From: Epiperipatus broadwayi
Lineage: Eukaryota; Onychophora; Udeonychophora; Euonychophora; Peripatidae
NCBI GenBank assembly: GCA_028023455.1
Contig: JAQFVV010006336.1
Span: forward strand, 1,504,224-1,568,223
DNA: 64,000 nucleotides
Reading direction: 5' to 3'
Shown piece after piece: positions 1 through 11,507 of the stretch. The number at the start of each line of letters is the position of its first letter. The stretch's first letter is position 1. Made by a program: the position numbers and the translations under genes. The notes below the pieces were generated by a model that searched no databases, was not told where the DNA came from, and saw only the letters and a program-made list of their open reading frames with translations.

Positions 1-1170
1 AATTTCAAAAAACTAGACAACAAATTCCTTATATATGTTGATACAAACAGACCTGCTACCCTTATTGGAACCCTCAAGAATTGTAACATGGGCCTTGACA
101 ATAATCTTCTCCAAGAAATCCTTTTACCTTACAGGAAAATCCAGAATTTCTCATATCTGCCAGTAGACAAGACAATCAAGTCCATCCTATCCAACACTGC
201 ATCATTTCAAATTCAACTAAGAAAAGGCCTAGGGCCCACTGACATACCAACTACTATTAAAGCAAAAGGTTGTCCAATGATACTTTCCTTCGTTGGCATC
301 AGACCGCAATGTTTTCATTGCGGTCTAAGAACACATCTCATAAAAGAATGTCCAGCAAAAATATGCACTTCTTGTGGTCAAAAGGAAAATAAGTTTCACA
401 AATGTAAAGCACCTCATACACTCACACCTGCTAATGTCACACATAATGAAATGCCAACCACAAACACTCCAGGCTTGCATACTGCTGAAGCTGAAGTCGA
501 ATCCTATAGTAGAGTAACCAACACCAAAGACCTTATAAATCCTAATAAACTCAAGGGAAAACCATCCAATAACAGCAAACAGATACAAATAGCATATCAA
601 AACCCAAATGGCTCCAAGCCCAGAGATAACTCACAGAAACTAGACAACTTACCAAAAAGCTCAAAATCAAAAGAACCAAATAATGCCTCTAGATGCAAAA
701 ATCTAACAATCTCTTCTGACAATACAGATGATGCACCTCTCAGCATAGACCATCAAGACCATAACAATGCACTCAGAACCCCAAGACCTCTAAGATCAAA
801 ACCAGCAGTTTCTAACACTAAATCTATAATGGACGCATTGAAACTATCAATATCCTATATGAATTCATTCCATATGAAAGCTCTCACACCTACAAAAAAT
901 AGATCTTCACCACCCATCTCTGACTATGACTTAGACATGGATTTCAACATACCCCCTAATGCTAATAATAAACAAAAATCTTCCAAACTTTCAAAGGCCT
1001 ACTCTGAAGAAGAGGACTCACACCTATCTCCTGCTTCTGAGCCAAACTACCTAAAGTTCTCCTTTCCCTACAGTGTAAATTCTATTTTGGAAAAAAACAA
1101 GAGGAAGGTACAAAGCACACCAAAAAACTCTCTCAGTCATGAATCACACAATGAAACTGAGCTCTTTTGA
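1..1170 (+). CDS. LINE ORF1, gag-like zinc-knuckle protein (partial)
   Basis: This is the nucleic-acid-binding ORF1 of the LINE. The reading frame is open from base 1 with no stop, so the ATG at 88 is probably internal and the true start lies before the window. Counting from that ATG, a CCHC knuckle is seen at residues 75-88 (C-x2-C-x4-H-x4-C) and a second, variant knuckle at 93-106 (C-x2-C-x7-H-x-C). The remaining 250 residues are Ser/Asn/Lys/Pro-rich and look disordered. Families of this type coat the element RNA and act as chaperone. The frame is intact here, in contrast to ORF2 just downstream. Confidence 0.85.
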   Translation, partial: NFKKLDNKFLIYVDTNRPATLIGTLKNCNMGLDNNLLQEILLPYRKIQNFSYLPVDKTIKSILSNTASFQIQLRKGLGPTDIPTTIKAKGCPMILSFVGIRPQCFHCGLRTHLIKECPAKICTSCGQKENKFHKCKAPHTLTPANVTHNEMPTTNTPGLHTAEAEVESYSRVTNTKDLINPNKLKGKPSNNSKQIQIAYQNPNGSKPRDNSQKLDNLPKSSKSKEPNNASRCKNLTISSDNTDDAPLSIDHQDHNNALRTPRPLRSKPAVSNTKSIMDALKLSISYMNSFHMKALTPTKNRSSPPISDYDLDMDFNIPPNANNKQKSSKLSKAYSEEEDSHLSPASEPNYLKFSFPYSVNSILEKNKRKVQSTPKNSLSHESHNETELF

Positions 1171-2958
1171 GCTGATTTCCATAGGCCATCCTTGCCAGAT
1201 CAAAAATTCAGTGATCACAAGGACAATTACAACCTTCAATCAAAGAATCTGCTGGCAGTAAAACCAAGCAGCAATAATCTTTATGGATAGGATCAAGTGC
1301 AAAATCATTGGTCTTAACATCAGGGGAATTAATTCTACTGACCGTTTATATGCGATTAGGCATTTTTTCCATCTTACATCTCCTCATATTTTATTCTTAG
1401 GTGAGACCAAATATCACCTAAACTCCAACCCTCACATAATTCTCGAACTTTCAAAACTGGGCTTCACTCTTCTGTCTACTAATACATCAGCTGCTGGAGG
1501 GGTAGGAATCATCATTAATAACAGGAAACCACCTTCTTCTTATAAAGTGCTTTACCATGATGCCAATCTCATTGCAATCAAGCTTATATATCAATCTAGT
1601 GAATTCATTGCAATATACGTATACTGCCAGAACAACCCATTAACTTATTCTAGAATAATACACACCATAAATCTCATCACTGCAAACAACACAGGCCCTA
1701 CAATCCTCTTGGGGGACTTTAACCTGCAATATGATGTGTTCACATGGAAATACCTCCATCTCTTATCCAGGGGTTTCATAAATGGCAAAGGTTTCTTCCC
1801 TGCAGATGCATACTCATTCTATACGAAGAGCTCTAGAACACTGATTGACCTAATGTTTTACACCTCAGAGCTGCACTATGGTTTGGAAGCCAAGCTTCAA
1901 CCTGTTCCCTTCTCAGACCATCTTGCCCTGATAGCGTCTCTAGATCTGGACTCCTACACTCCCATAGACTACAATAAAACAATCAGAATTATAACTAAAG
2001 CTGCTGCCATGAAAGCTCTCTTCTCAGATGCCTACATACTCTTTGAAAAAATTGACATTCTTAACATAAATCCTGAGGAAGCCTGGTTTGCCTTCACAGG
2101 CATCCTCCAAACCATAATCATACAGCACACCAAAAAACATAAAGGGTCAACAACCCTTATGAATGAGCTTGATTTGCTTCACCATAGGATTAAAAATTTC
2201 TCAAGTGATGGTACTATAGACAACCTCCTATTACTTAAAACACAGTACAAGCAGAAACAAGCTGCAATTGCTGAAATAATAGCAACAAAGAATGCTAGGT
2301 TATACTTACCTGGCCAACACTGCTGGACATGGGGCTATCTTAGATGGGCTCTGGGGGCAAGGAAGAAACAAAAAACTCCTTTGTCCCTCCTCATCGGTGG
2401 TAGCCATAGCTCTGGCAACCAAATGCTCATTCAAATAGAGTCATATTTCAAAAACCACCTATCAAACTCTGTTACCTACCCCACAAATCAGTGGCATGAG
2501 ACATCACAAAACAATGAACATGGAATAATATTAAACATCAAAAACTGCTTGGCTGCCCTACCATCCACTGTCCATCCAGGACTACACGGCATTCCAGAAG
2601 TTCATACTTACGCACCTTGAGAATTTCACAGCTCCCATAGTATTAAAACTAATTAACCATCTTGCAAACAGCAAAAAAATAATTCCCAAACTTTATCCCA
2701 TAGCGATGGTCCCCTTTTTTAAGAAAAACTGGGACGCATCTGCTCTATCTAGCATAAGATCAATCTCCATGACCCCAATTCTGTTAAAGGTCATTAAAGG
2801 TATGATCAAGGAGAAAATACAAGATTTTATTCTGGACAACATATCCCAGTTGCAATTCGCAAGGAAGGGCTCATCCACACTCTCTGTAATCGGGGAGGTA
2901 AAAATTCTCTGTGATCATATCAGATCCAAGAATCTATTCAAACCCATTGTCATTCAGC

Positions 2959-2978
2959 TAGACATCTCTAGACATCTC
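2959..2978 (+). repeat. 10-bp tandem duplication that breaks ORF2
   Basis: TAGACATCTC occurs twice back to back inside the RT region. Ten bases are not a multiple of three, so the reading frame shifts exactly here: the frame before it ends at 2981 and the RT sequence resumes in another frame. Confidence 0.9.
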
Positions 2979-3405
2979 TGAAGCATTTGATTCAGTAGAT
3001 TTCAACATCCTGCTCAATTGCCTCTCAGCACTAGACATTCCTACTCAAATCATTAAGATATTGGACAATCTACTAAACAACAGATTGGTCCACATTTCCC
3101 TGAATGGTTTCTTTACAGATGGTTTTATTCCTTCAAAATCCATACCCCAAGGATCTCCACTTAGCAGTCTCCTATTTATACTCTACTTAAACCCCTTCTT
3201 AAACAGATTGAGGCAGAACTTCCAGGAATCCATATACCCCAGCTGAAGAAACACTGTAAAGCATTTGCCTACATGGATGATGTCCTTGTCACCTTACCCT
3301 CCCAAAAATATCTAAAACCTCTCATTCAAATAATCAAAAAATTTTCCGAATCCTCCAAACTTTCCTTCAACCTCAACAAGTCATCGGCCTGGAAAATCAA
3401 CACCG

Positions 3406-3551
3406 GCAAGAAGATATCATCGCCTTTCTCAGCAGACCCCCAAAACTTTTTGGGGTTTCCCATATACAAGTCACCACACCAGCAAGAAGATATGATCGCC
3501 TTTCTCAGAAGACCCCCAAAACTTTTTGGGGTTTCCCATATACAAGTCACC
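3406..3551 (+). repeat. 76-bp tandem duplication inside LINE RT
   Basis: Two near-identical units start at 3406 and 3482, each beginning GCAAGAAGATAT and ending GTCACC. The period of 76 adds one base to the frame, so the duplication both repeats a stretch of RT residues and frameshifts ORF2. Confidence 0.9.
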
Positions 3552-4710
3552 GCAAGCCATGTCGATACAAATACAGAATTCCATCATTGAAGCCGCCACC
3601 AACACAGTTAAAAACATTGCCAAGTTTTATTTATCACTGCAAGGGAAAATCTCTCTCCTCAATATCAAGGTAATGGCAAAGATTAGCTACTATCTACCCA
3701 TAATTAACATGACAAAGACTTTCAATACAAAAATCAACCGAATCTGTACACGGCTGTTGTGGAATGGTAAAACAGCAGCCATAGGAATTGAATGCATGCA
3801 GCGACATAGTAAAATAATGGTATGTCATTGCATGCAACGTTTTCTATATATTACCAAAAGTGCCACTCTCTGATACACATCCTACAAAAGAAATTTCCCC
3901 AGATTGAAGCGGAACAACCAGTCATTCCATCAGACAGACCTCCACTTTCAAAGATAAGCTGGCTAAATCAGATACTTGACTACCTTTTCGCTCACAATGG
4001 CCACTCTACCCTAGTATTCAGACAAAAAATCTCCATTTGGGATGCTCATGACCTGCTATTTCCCACACAAAACTCTACTATTCCTTACCTCAGTGGTAAC
4101 AATCACGTGGTCACCACGTTTTTCAAGCATCTCAAGCTGGAGCCAAGTTCCTGGACTTTCTCATAAAAATCAACCTGAATTCACTCCAGACAAACTGGTT
4201 CCTGCACTACAGGAGATTCCTCAAGAATATAGATCCTATGTGTCACAACTGCCATAGAACCTGTGAAACCTTTGATCATATGATAAATGATTGCCCAGCA
4301 TATGACAAAATCAGAACGTTCATTACTTACCACTGCCACATTTCCCTGAACAAAATCTTAAATATTAAATTCTGCTTCCTGTCCAGGGATTATGTCACCA
4401 CAAGACTCTCAACCTTTTTCACTTATGCCATCTGGATGGCCAGATGTCGCAACAAGTTTACCTTTCCTCTTCCCAAGCCTGAAGACACATTCATTTCCAA
4501 GCTAAAGGAATTTCACCATAAGGATGGAATAATCTCTTCCAGATTTTTATTTGACAACACGTGGAGCCTGATTAAGCTGGATTAACAATGCCAGTAACCA
4601 CATCAGAACATTTGGTTGCCTGACTAACATGGATAACTATTATTTCTGATTTACAATTGTATCATTATTACATATGGTTTTTTAATAAAATTATTTATAA
4701 ATAAAATAAA

Positions 4711-5232
4711 CAAATTATAACAGAAAAAGTGGCAAAGTAAAATAACAATATACACATCCAGCGTTAGGTCTGATATAAAACTTGTTTGTTTGCAACTTCA
4801 GAACTAATATTAAAAATTAACATTAACTTCAATTTCAATTATTTTTATATGGAAATAATATTACAAGGAATCAAATTTTTTGATAATTAATAATTAGATA
4901 CCTATATTTCTGTATTAGTTTACCATTAAATTTTGAGCAACAAATTTGGGAAAAAATCACATTCTGATTTCTATCTAAGGAACAGATCACATCTAAATAG
5001 AAGTTATAAAAAAGAACTATGCACTGTGGATCTGCAAATTATTAAAAGGTATTTGGTTCTATAAATATTTCCAAAATTATTGCAGTACTATCAAGATATA
5101 TATATCTGAAATATTATTATACTCTAAAAAATATTTATAAATATGCAGCAGAAATAATAGATTATATAAAGAATTTAATAAGATTAACATTAATAAGGGT
5201 GTGTGAAAAATGATTCAATAAATCTATTTTTT
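4711..5232. other. AT-rich spacer, nothing recognised
   Basis: Very AT-rich sequence between the LINE 3' end and the next RT relic. I see no reading frame, RNA or repeat unit that I can support. Confidence 0.5.
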
Positions 5233-5835
5233 TTTACAACAGATTTACAAAATATATTTTGTAAATTAAAATCGGAAGTTAAAATATTAAAAATACATAA
5301 AAATTATTTAAATTATTTAGATTTTGCAGCGGATATGATTATTTTTGCAAATACTGGATTAGAACATTAGGAAATGTTGCAAGATTTAGCAGACAAAAGT
5401 AAGAAAGAAGAACTTAAGATAAATACTAAATAATCTAAATTAATATTTAATGGATTTTCTCAGAAGAAAAAAATAAAGATTGATATTCATAAATTAGAAT
5501 TCTGGTTAGATTATTAATACATATAAAAACTTAATGGATGATATTAATCATAGAATTAAAGTTGGATAGATTGATTTGATAGAAATGATTTAATATTAAA
5601 AAGAAATATGTCTATATGTTTGAAAAAATTTTTTTTAATAGAAATATTTTACCATCTTATTAATGGATTTGATTTTTGGACACTTAATAGATGAACAATA
5701 CAGATACTTCAGACAAGTAAAAACAAAAAGAGACCAAAAGCAAAATACTTGATAAGAAAACAAATAGTTATCACTGACATCATTAAGAGAAGTAAAGACA
5801 AATGGAACAGTGATAAACATGTTTCTAAAAGAAAT
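5233..5835 (+). pseudogene. Decayed non-LTR reverse transcriptase relic
   Basis: One plus-strand frame from 5233 to 5517 reads as the RT palm of an APE/RTE-like non-LTR element, with stops at two places. It includes the segment before the catalytic box, then DFAADMIIFANTGLE (5320-5364), EMLQDLADKSKKE and KINTK-SKLIFNGFS. The usual F/YADD box reads FAAD, so the first catalytic aspartate is lost. Further on, in other frames, come INHRIKVG (about 5545), a WTL-like stretch (about 5670) and IRKQIVITDIIKR followed by KWN (about 5755-5810). These match the thumb and tail of such RTs, whose typical form is DEINRRI...WTL...VTDII...KW. The copy is much older than the LINE at 1-4710 and belongs to a different family. 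Confidence 0.7.
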
Positions 5836-5899
5836 GATAATAATGGAAATATAATTTTTTTTTAACCTGAATCCAAAAAGATTAGATAACTCCAGGAAA

Positions 5900-5981
5900 A
5901 AGATTACATATACAATATATATATATATAGTAATAGTAGAAAGATTATATATACAATATATATATATATAGTAATAGTAGA
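5900..5981. repeat. 41-bp tandem duplication with (AT)n core
   Basis: Two units with a 41-bp period, each AGATTA-ATATACAATATAT... ending GTAATAGTAGA, sit just outside the left end of the large inverted repeat. Confidence 0.8.
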
Positions 5982-5984
5982 TCA

Positions 5985-6290
5985 ATATATGAGAAGAAAC
6001 TAATGCTCCAAACGTTGGACGATAAATGTAATGGAATATATGTAATCTAAATGATCAAAAACGAAAATACACATATGAAGAAAGAAGGCCTCAAACATTG
6101 GTTCCAAAATGTAATGGAATGCCTATCCACAATTGAAATGGCCCCAATCATTGGGAAAGCCAAATGTAATAGAACGTATTTATCATCCAATTTAAATAAA
6201 AAAACATAGCACACCATACACATAAAAAAAGATCTTAACAATCTAAATGAATCCAATTGTTGAGAAAACCAGATATAATAGATTGCATAA
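5985..6290. repeat. Subterminal repeats of the left inverted-repeat arm
   Basis: Four degenerate units of about 45-100 bp each combine a small palindrome of the type CCAA...TTGG with AAATGTAATGGAA. They lie near 6003, 6092, 6139 and 6246. The right arm has the mirror set, TTCCATTACATTTGG, near 16376, 16433, 16478, 16541, 16703 and 16768. Copy number differs between arms, as expected for tandem subrepeats that expand or shrink independently. Subrepeated inverted ends are a feature of foldback-type elements. Confidence 0.7.
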
Positions 6291-6829
6291 TTTAAATGAA
6301 AAAAGATAAAATTATCTCAATTATATTTAAATAAATTGTTTATATGCCTTTCCAACTAGCTATACATGAAAAAATCCAAAATCATACAGAGCAATAATAA
6401 GACCTATCATTATAATTTATTCTTAGGGTTAATATGACTAACTAACAAAATATATATATTAGAAACATAGGGAATTTTATTGAATCTAATATATACATCA
6501 AATAAGTAAACTTATGTATATCTAAACATAGCAATGAACATTGACTTGTGTAAGTGACCTCAAAACTAAATAATAATTGAAATCCGAAATTATTCTCTAT
6601 TAAGTTGAATTTAATAAACTTCATAATGACTCTGGCACTAAAAAAAAAAAAAAGAATAAAATATTAATATTTTTCCAAATAAAATACAAAGGCATTACTT
6701 ATAAAGCAAATAGTACATCCTTTATTTCTATATTATGGTTTGATTTTTTTAAGTAGTATCAGTGTTTTAAATAGTTTTTAAATACAACCCCCCCAAAAAA
6801 TACATATATACTTGCAATAAGTATATATG

Positions 6830-9800
6830 TTGTGCACTTTTATTGGCCCAGTTTATTCTAAAATAAAATTTTGATGTATAATTTTAAATTTTACAAATCC
6901 AATAATATTTACTTATTAAAAGAAGACAGTCATGACGTATTAGATCATAGGATGTAAACTCAGTTTTAGCTAATGGAAATTTATAAATGATCTTAACTCA
7001 AAATATACATAGATAATAACCATAGAATCGTATATATGCAAATGGATGGAGAAGTAATATCATTTAATATTTAAAATCAGTGAAGTTTAACTTGTAATTT
7101 TGTAAACAGAATGCATCACAGATGCTAATAATTATTGTTTGTGCGCATTTGATTTTAAAAATAGAAATTATTTATCTTCAAATCTTGCTATATTCAAAAG
7201 TAAATAAATAAGGTTTAATTTTACAAAATACTGATTTAAAATTAAAACAGTAAATTCTATCTTTATTTAATTTCTAAAAATATTGTATTTCAATATTTTT
7301 TAAAAACGAAAAATCGGTCATTTTAAAATGATAAACCAAAAACTTTCAAAATAAATGTTTGTTTCATAGAAAAAAGTGGGAAAATATTAGCCAATCAAAG
7401 AGTTTCAAACAATCTTGGAATATGAAATTCAAGAGAGGGGGGTAAAAAAAAAGGAGAGCTTCTTGATCGTAAAGTATAAGTAACTAAGTTTTTTTTTCTT
7501 GGTGATATTTTTTTTAAAAAAAAACAAAGTTGGATTAAAATTCCTAAAACCTTATGATTTACAACTCTACATCAATATACATGGATAATTATAAGCTCTA
7601 TTGTTAAAATAATGAAATAAATTAATCGTTTTTCTACTGGGCAAGTCAATAATCGGTAATTCCCAATAATCTCTTGAAAATTAATAAATATTGAAGAAAT
7701 AATAGGAGATGAATAATCAGTGAATATATTCACTGAAAAGTAATAATAATTGTGCCATAGGAAAAATGAACTGCAGTAATACACAAAAGGAAATAAATAA
7801 ACACCGTAAATATCCAGTAAGAATAGATAAAAGAATAGTAAATCTCTTGGAAACAGTTAAGTATATATATTTAAAATTAAATGGAACTAAATTAGTAATA
7901 AATGAAAGTGTTCATTATTATTCTGGATATATATAAAATCTTAATTACAATGTGAAATAGAATTATTTATTTTGAGCCATACCAGCAGGGATGTCAGTTT
8001 CTATAAAGTTTTAGCTGAAAAACGTTGCACGACACATTTTTAATTGAAATCATAAGTGTGCCTTTTACTATAGAGAGAAATATATATCATCTAAAATAAA
8101 TAAGGCAAGCCACAAATAAATTTTTATTACTAAACAAAGAACAAAACAAGGATTATTGTTGCAGTAACTCAAATACCTCACGCGAATCTTAGGATAAGCA
8201 GAATCTTAAAAAAAAAAAAAAAATAAGGAAAAATAAAAACGTTATGATAAGTTTATGGAGTGTGGAACAACTAGAAGATTTAAAATTGTTTTTATACTTT
8301 AGCTGAGAGTTAAAAGAGAACTTCTTTCTAATGTTGGTATTTATATTTTTAATCTATGATTTGTTAGTATAATGGGGGGGGGGGGGAACTAAATCATTTA
8401 ATAAGGAATTAATTCAAGTGTTGTTATATTAATAGTTATTTAATAATTCAGTTAAGTTTAAAGATTATGAATCCTTGAAATAAATAAATATACTCGATAT
8501 TTTAGTATGAAAGAGTATTTAAAAATGATATATACACAATCCAGAGAGAAGGCTGTATTTACAGGAGCGAATTGATAAACTAAGTACAATGATTTTCTTT
8601 CTTATATGAAAGATAAAAGTATTAATTTTGTTTGCTTAATAACCTCCAGAATTATGATCCTATGTTCCCACTTATTGTTTTGTATTGTTACTTAATCATC
8701 AAGTACTATTATTATGTAGAGATTGAACTAACGGACCATAAATGGAAAAAAAAAGATTGTTTAATAAACTGAATGTGTGATATATAGTTCACATACATAG
8801 GGATAAATATCTCAACATATAATGGGAAATCATTAGTTTTGTTTAATAATCATACTCTGAAGATTAATTATAAGTTCTGTTGTTATTGTTATGATAATAT
8901 ATGTATATCATTTTGTTATTAGTTATTTTAAATTTGATATTAATGGAAATGTTTATTATCATTTGTAATGAATATTATTAAAATTATTGTTTTAAAAGTT
9001 TTATCAAATTCTAATTGCTGCATTTCTTTTCTGGGTTCATTCTCTCCACATCACACAACTCAAAAATATACAGTCAAAATTAAAATGAAAAGTCAATTCA
9101 ATTTAAAGCAAATCTAACAGTTTGATAAGCATAAATCTCTTAGTAAAGATTTTTTTTACTTGTTACATGCTGCCTTGATCCCATAGGTCATTGATGACAT
9201 TGCCAATTATTAAAGTGTATTTATTAATATAAAATTAAATGATACCTTAGTTATTAGTGAAAGTATTAGTGTTAATCACAGTTTAGTTAATAATATTATT
9301 TTAATATTCAGTATTAAAGAACATACATATAAAGCTTGATTATGAATTTAAATTATAAGCCTTTCTTAATTTGTACACTATCCATGGAAATCTGTAAAAT
9401 CCCTCTTGATACTCCATAGGTAGTATGAAGAATTAATAAATCAATGATTATCTTGGGATCTCCTTATTATAAAGTTATTTTGTGATTATTGCCAATCTTA
9501 ATTATCAAAAATAATAGGAATCACAGTTTATCTGTAATTATCTAACAGATTAATTTAATGAGTGATTGAACTAAAACTTAATAATTATAAATATAAGACA
9601 TTGGATATTATTGTTAGCCATGACAATATGTAGATCCTTAATAAGGAGGAGTATCTAGGTATTCTTATGCCATTGAACAAATATTTTGTATTTGTTTAAT
9701 GTTAAGGGGATGTGACCTGTTTATGGGTAAATGAGTCTCACATTAATTATATTTAAAATACATCTTATTTTAGAAATATTTACTCATGTCAAAGTAACTT

Positions 9801-9962
9801 GGGATAAATACTAATCTTATCTAAATTAAATTGTTATAGTTAAAGAAAATGGTCAGGATATAGTAAGTTTGTTAATAGAACCTAACCAGAATCCAAGTAG
9901 GGCCTAATATAAGGGACTTGGAAACTCTGCTTGGGATCGTACCACCTATAGACAGGCCACAA
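6830..9962. mobile_element. Element A, copy 1 (3.1-kb insertion in the inverted-repeat arm)
   Basis: The inverted-repeat arm breaks between AAGTATATAT (before 6830) and TATATATTAAAT (from 9963), although its partner arm runs through without interruption. The inserted segment begins TTGTGCACTTTTATTGGCC and ends GGCCACAA, giving a 5-bp perfect terminal inversion (TTGTG/CACAA) with a TATAT-type flank on both sides. Its first 1.07 kb recurs at 24424-25483 with few changes, again starting at TTGTGCAC after a (TA)n tract. Two independent junctions therefore define the left end. There is no convincing coding region. The short minus-strand frame at 7572-7784 and its counterpart at 25210-25440 are not recognised. 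It looks like a non-autonomous element inserting into TA-rich DNA. Confidence 0.65.
8374..8386 (+). repeat. Poly-G run (13 G)
   Basis: Thirteen consecutive G in otherwise AT-rich DNA inside element A. Such runs are prone to sequencing and length error. Confidence 0.9.
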
Positions 9963-10189
9963 TATATATTAAATAGATAGACATATTTGTGCTCAACAAG
10001 TATGTATTAATATCAACACAAATCCATATTTATATTTTTCAAATATTCAAAATTTAAAAAAAAAAAAAAAAATAAAAGTATATTATATACAGCAAATATA
10101 TGAATTGTTGCTTAGATCTGCATAAGAGTTACTATATGAAGTGAAAATGAAAATAGATAAATAAATAAGTGAATAATTGATTGGTAAAG

Positions 10190-11384
10190 TATTGTAAATT
10201 AATAAAATAGATAATAGATAATAAATATGCTCTCAAAGCTAGATTAACCTTTCTGTTGATGCTTATGAGACCTTGTGATGATGATTGATGTCACTCTAAT
10301 TCCGTTATTTTTAATGCTAGGATAGCCCTTTTATAGTCATTAGTTAGATTTTTAAAAGTTCTGTAAGATGCTGCCCTCTCTTGAATTATTTTACAAGTAA
10401 AAAATCAATAAAACTGCCTGTGAAGCTAAACAATGAAGAAAGCTTGTCGATGATTGGCTCTCAGCCATCAAAGAAATTCTGATTGGCTGGAAAGAACAAA
10501 GAAACTGCCTAATCAAAGGAAATAAAGAAAAATGCTAAGATTTTCATTTCAAAAATGATATTAAGCTATTATAAAATTATTTTTTGAGAAATTACAAATC
10601 ATTTTCATTAAATATGCTAAAAAACAAAATTATTTAAAAAAAATATTGAAGATTTTAGTAAAAATATTTAAGATTTTAGGAAAAAAAAATTTACTTTTCT
10701 GTAATGTAAAACTGAAAAAAAAATTTACATCAGTAACTCTTTTTAATTCATTACTAATGTTCACTTTTAAATTTGCTGAAATTGAATGTTTTATAATAAA
10801 TAAATAGAAATTTATTTTTGAAAGAACTTTCATTCACTTTCATAACCTGACAAATTATTAATATACTTTTTATAAATGAATCTAAAGTGAATATGATATT
10901 AAAGGTGAATATATTTTAACAATTGACTTTGTCTTCAGTTTGTGAGTTGGCCAATTAAAAGCTTTGATTTTTAACTCACTCACCCAATAATATAATTAGT
11001 TAAGTATCATTAAGTATCATTAAACCAAAATAAATCATCAAAATTTATTCCACTACATTTTAAAAAGTTTATATATTATATCTACTTTTGGACTATACTT
11101 ATTTCCACAAGCATTGAATATTTTATTATTTACGACTAGGCTCACTCAGGCCTATAAATATAACATATCTTTGACGACTCAGTCATTTAGTGCTAACTTA
11201 AAACTTAATATGAATACGGAACTTATTTCACTTCATTTTGTTATTTTTTATCTTATATATGAATACATACATATATATATATATATAATGATGATTTCTA
11301 ATTGATAGGTAACCTTAATAAATCAACTCAATCTTTGATCCATCCCCAAGAACATATCCACTTCTCTAATAAATAAATAAATAG
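10190..11384. other. Second insertion in the left inverted-repeat arm, identity unknown
   Basis: The arm homology stops after about 10185 and resumes at about 11385; both edges are blurred by simple AT sequence. The insert is about 1.2 kb, slightly richer in GC near 10240-10520, and contains three ATTGGC/GCCAAT-like boxes (10446-10490 and 10950). I see no ORF, terminal repeat or known family. Confidence 0.4.
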
Positions 11385-11455
11385 TATTAAAAAAAATTAA
11401 GTTATATAAATAAAACATTTGATGATAAAATTTGCAAATATAAATTTCACTTATA

Positions 11456-11463
<8 letters not shown>

Positions 11464-11505
<42 letters not shown>
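11464..11505. repeat. (TA)n microsatellite
   Basis: About 42 bp of alternating T and A inside the left arm. The right arm lacks the expansion at the matching place. Confidence 0.9.

Positions 11506-11507
<2 letters not shown>

Larger units (their letters stand above)
1283..4587 (+). pseudogene. LINE ORF2: AP-endonuclease / reverse transcriptase, multiply frameshifted
   Basis: The first piece (1283-2620, 445 codons) carries AP-endonuclease signatures: LNIRG near the start, a GETK box, GDFN at about residue 145, and FSDH near residue 213. The RT follows in fragments: IPQGSPLS (about 3145-3168) and the catalytic AYMDD (YMDD at 3270-3281). A C-terminal C-x2-C...H...C motif (CHNC...HMINDC) sits near 4241-4293. 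Frames change at about 2590, 2970, 3250, 3480, 3880 and 4170. Two breaks have visible causes: a 10-bp duplication at 2959-2978 and a 76-bp tandem duplication at 3406-3551. The family nicks target DNA and primes reverse transcription there. This copy is dead. Confidence 0.9.
1..4710 (+). mobile_element. LINE (non-LTR retrotransposon), 5' cut by window edge
   Basis: Two ORFs lie in LINE order: a zinc-knuckle ORF1 (to 1170), then after about 110 bp an ORF2 with an AP-endonuclease-like N-terminus, a reverse transcriptase and a C-terminal cysteine/histidine motif. A short AT-rich 3' region follows, with AATAAA at 4684-4689 and an A-rich tail near 4700. The base composition is clearly less AT-rich than the sequence after 4700, which marks the 3' border. 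The element is no longer able to move, because ORF2 has several frameshifts. The clade is not certain; an L1/Tx1-like or related APE-type LINE would fit the domain order. Confidence 0.9.
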
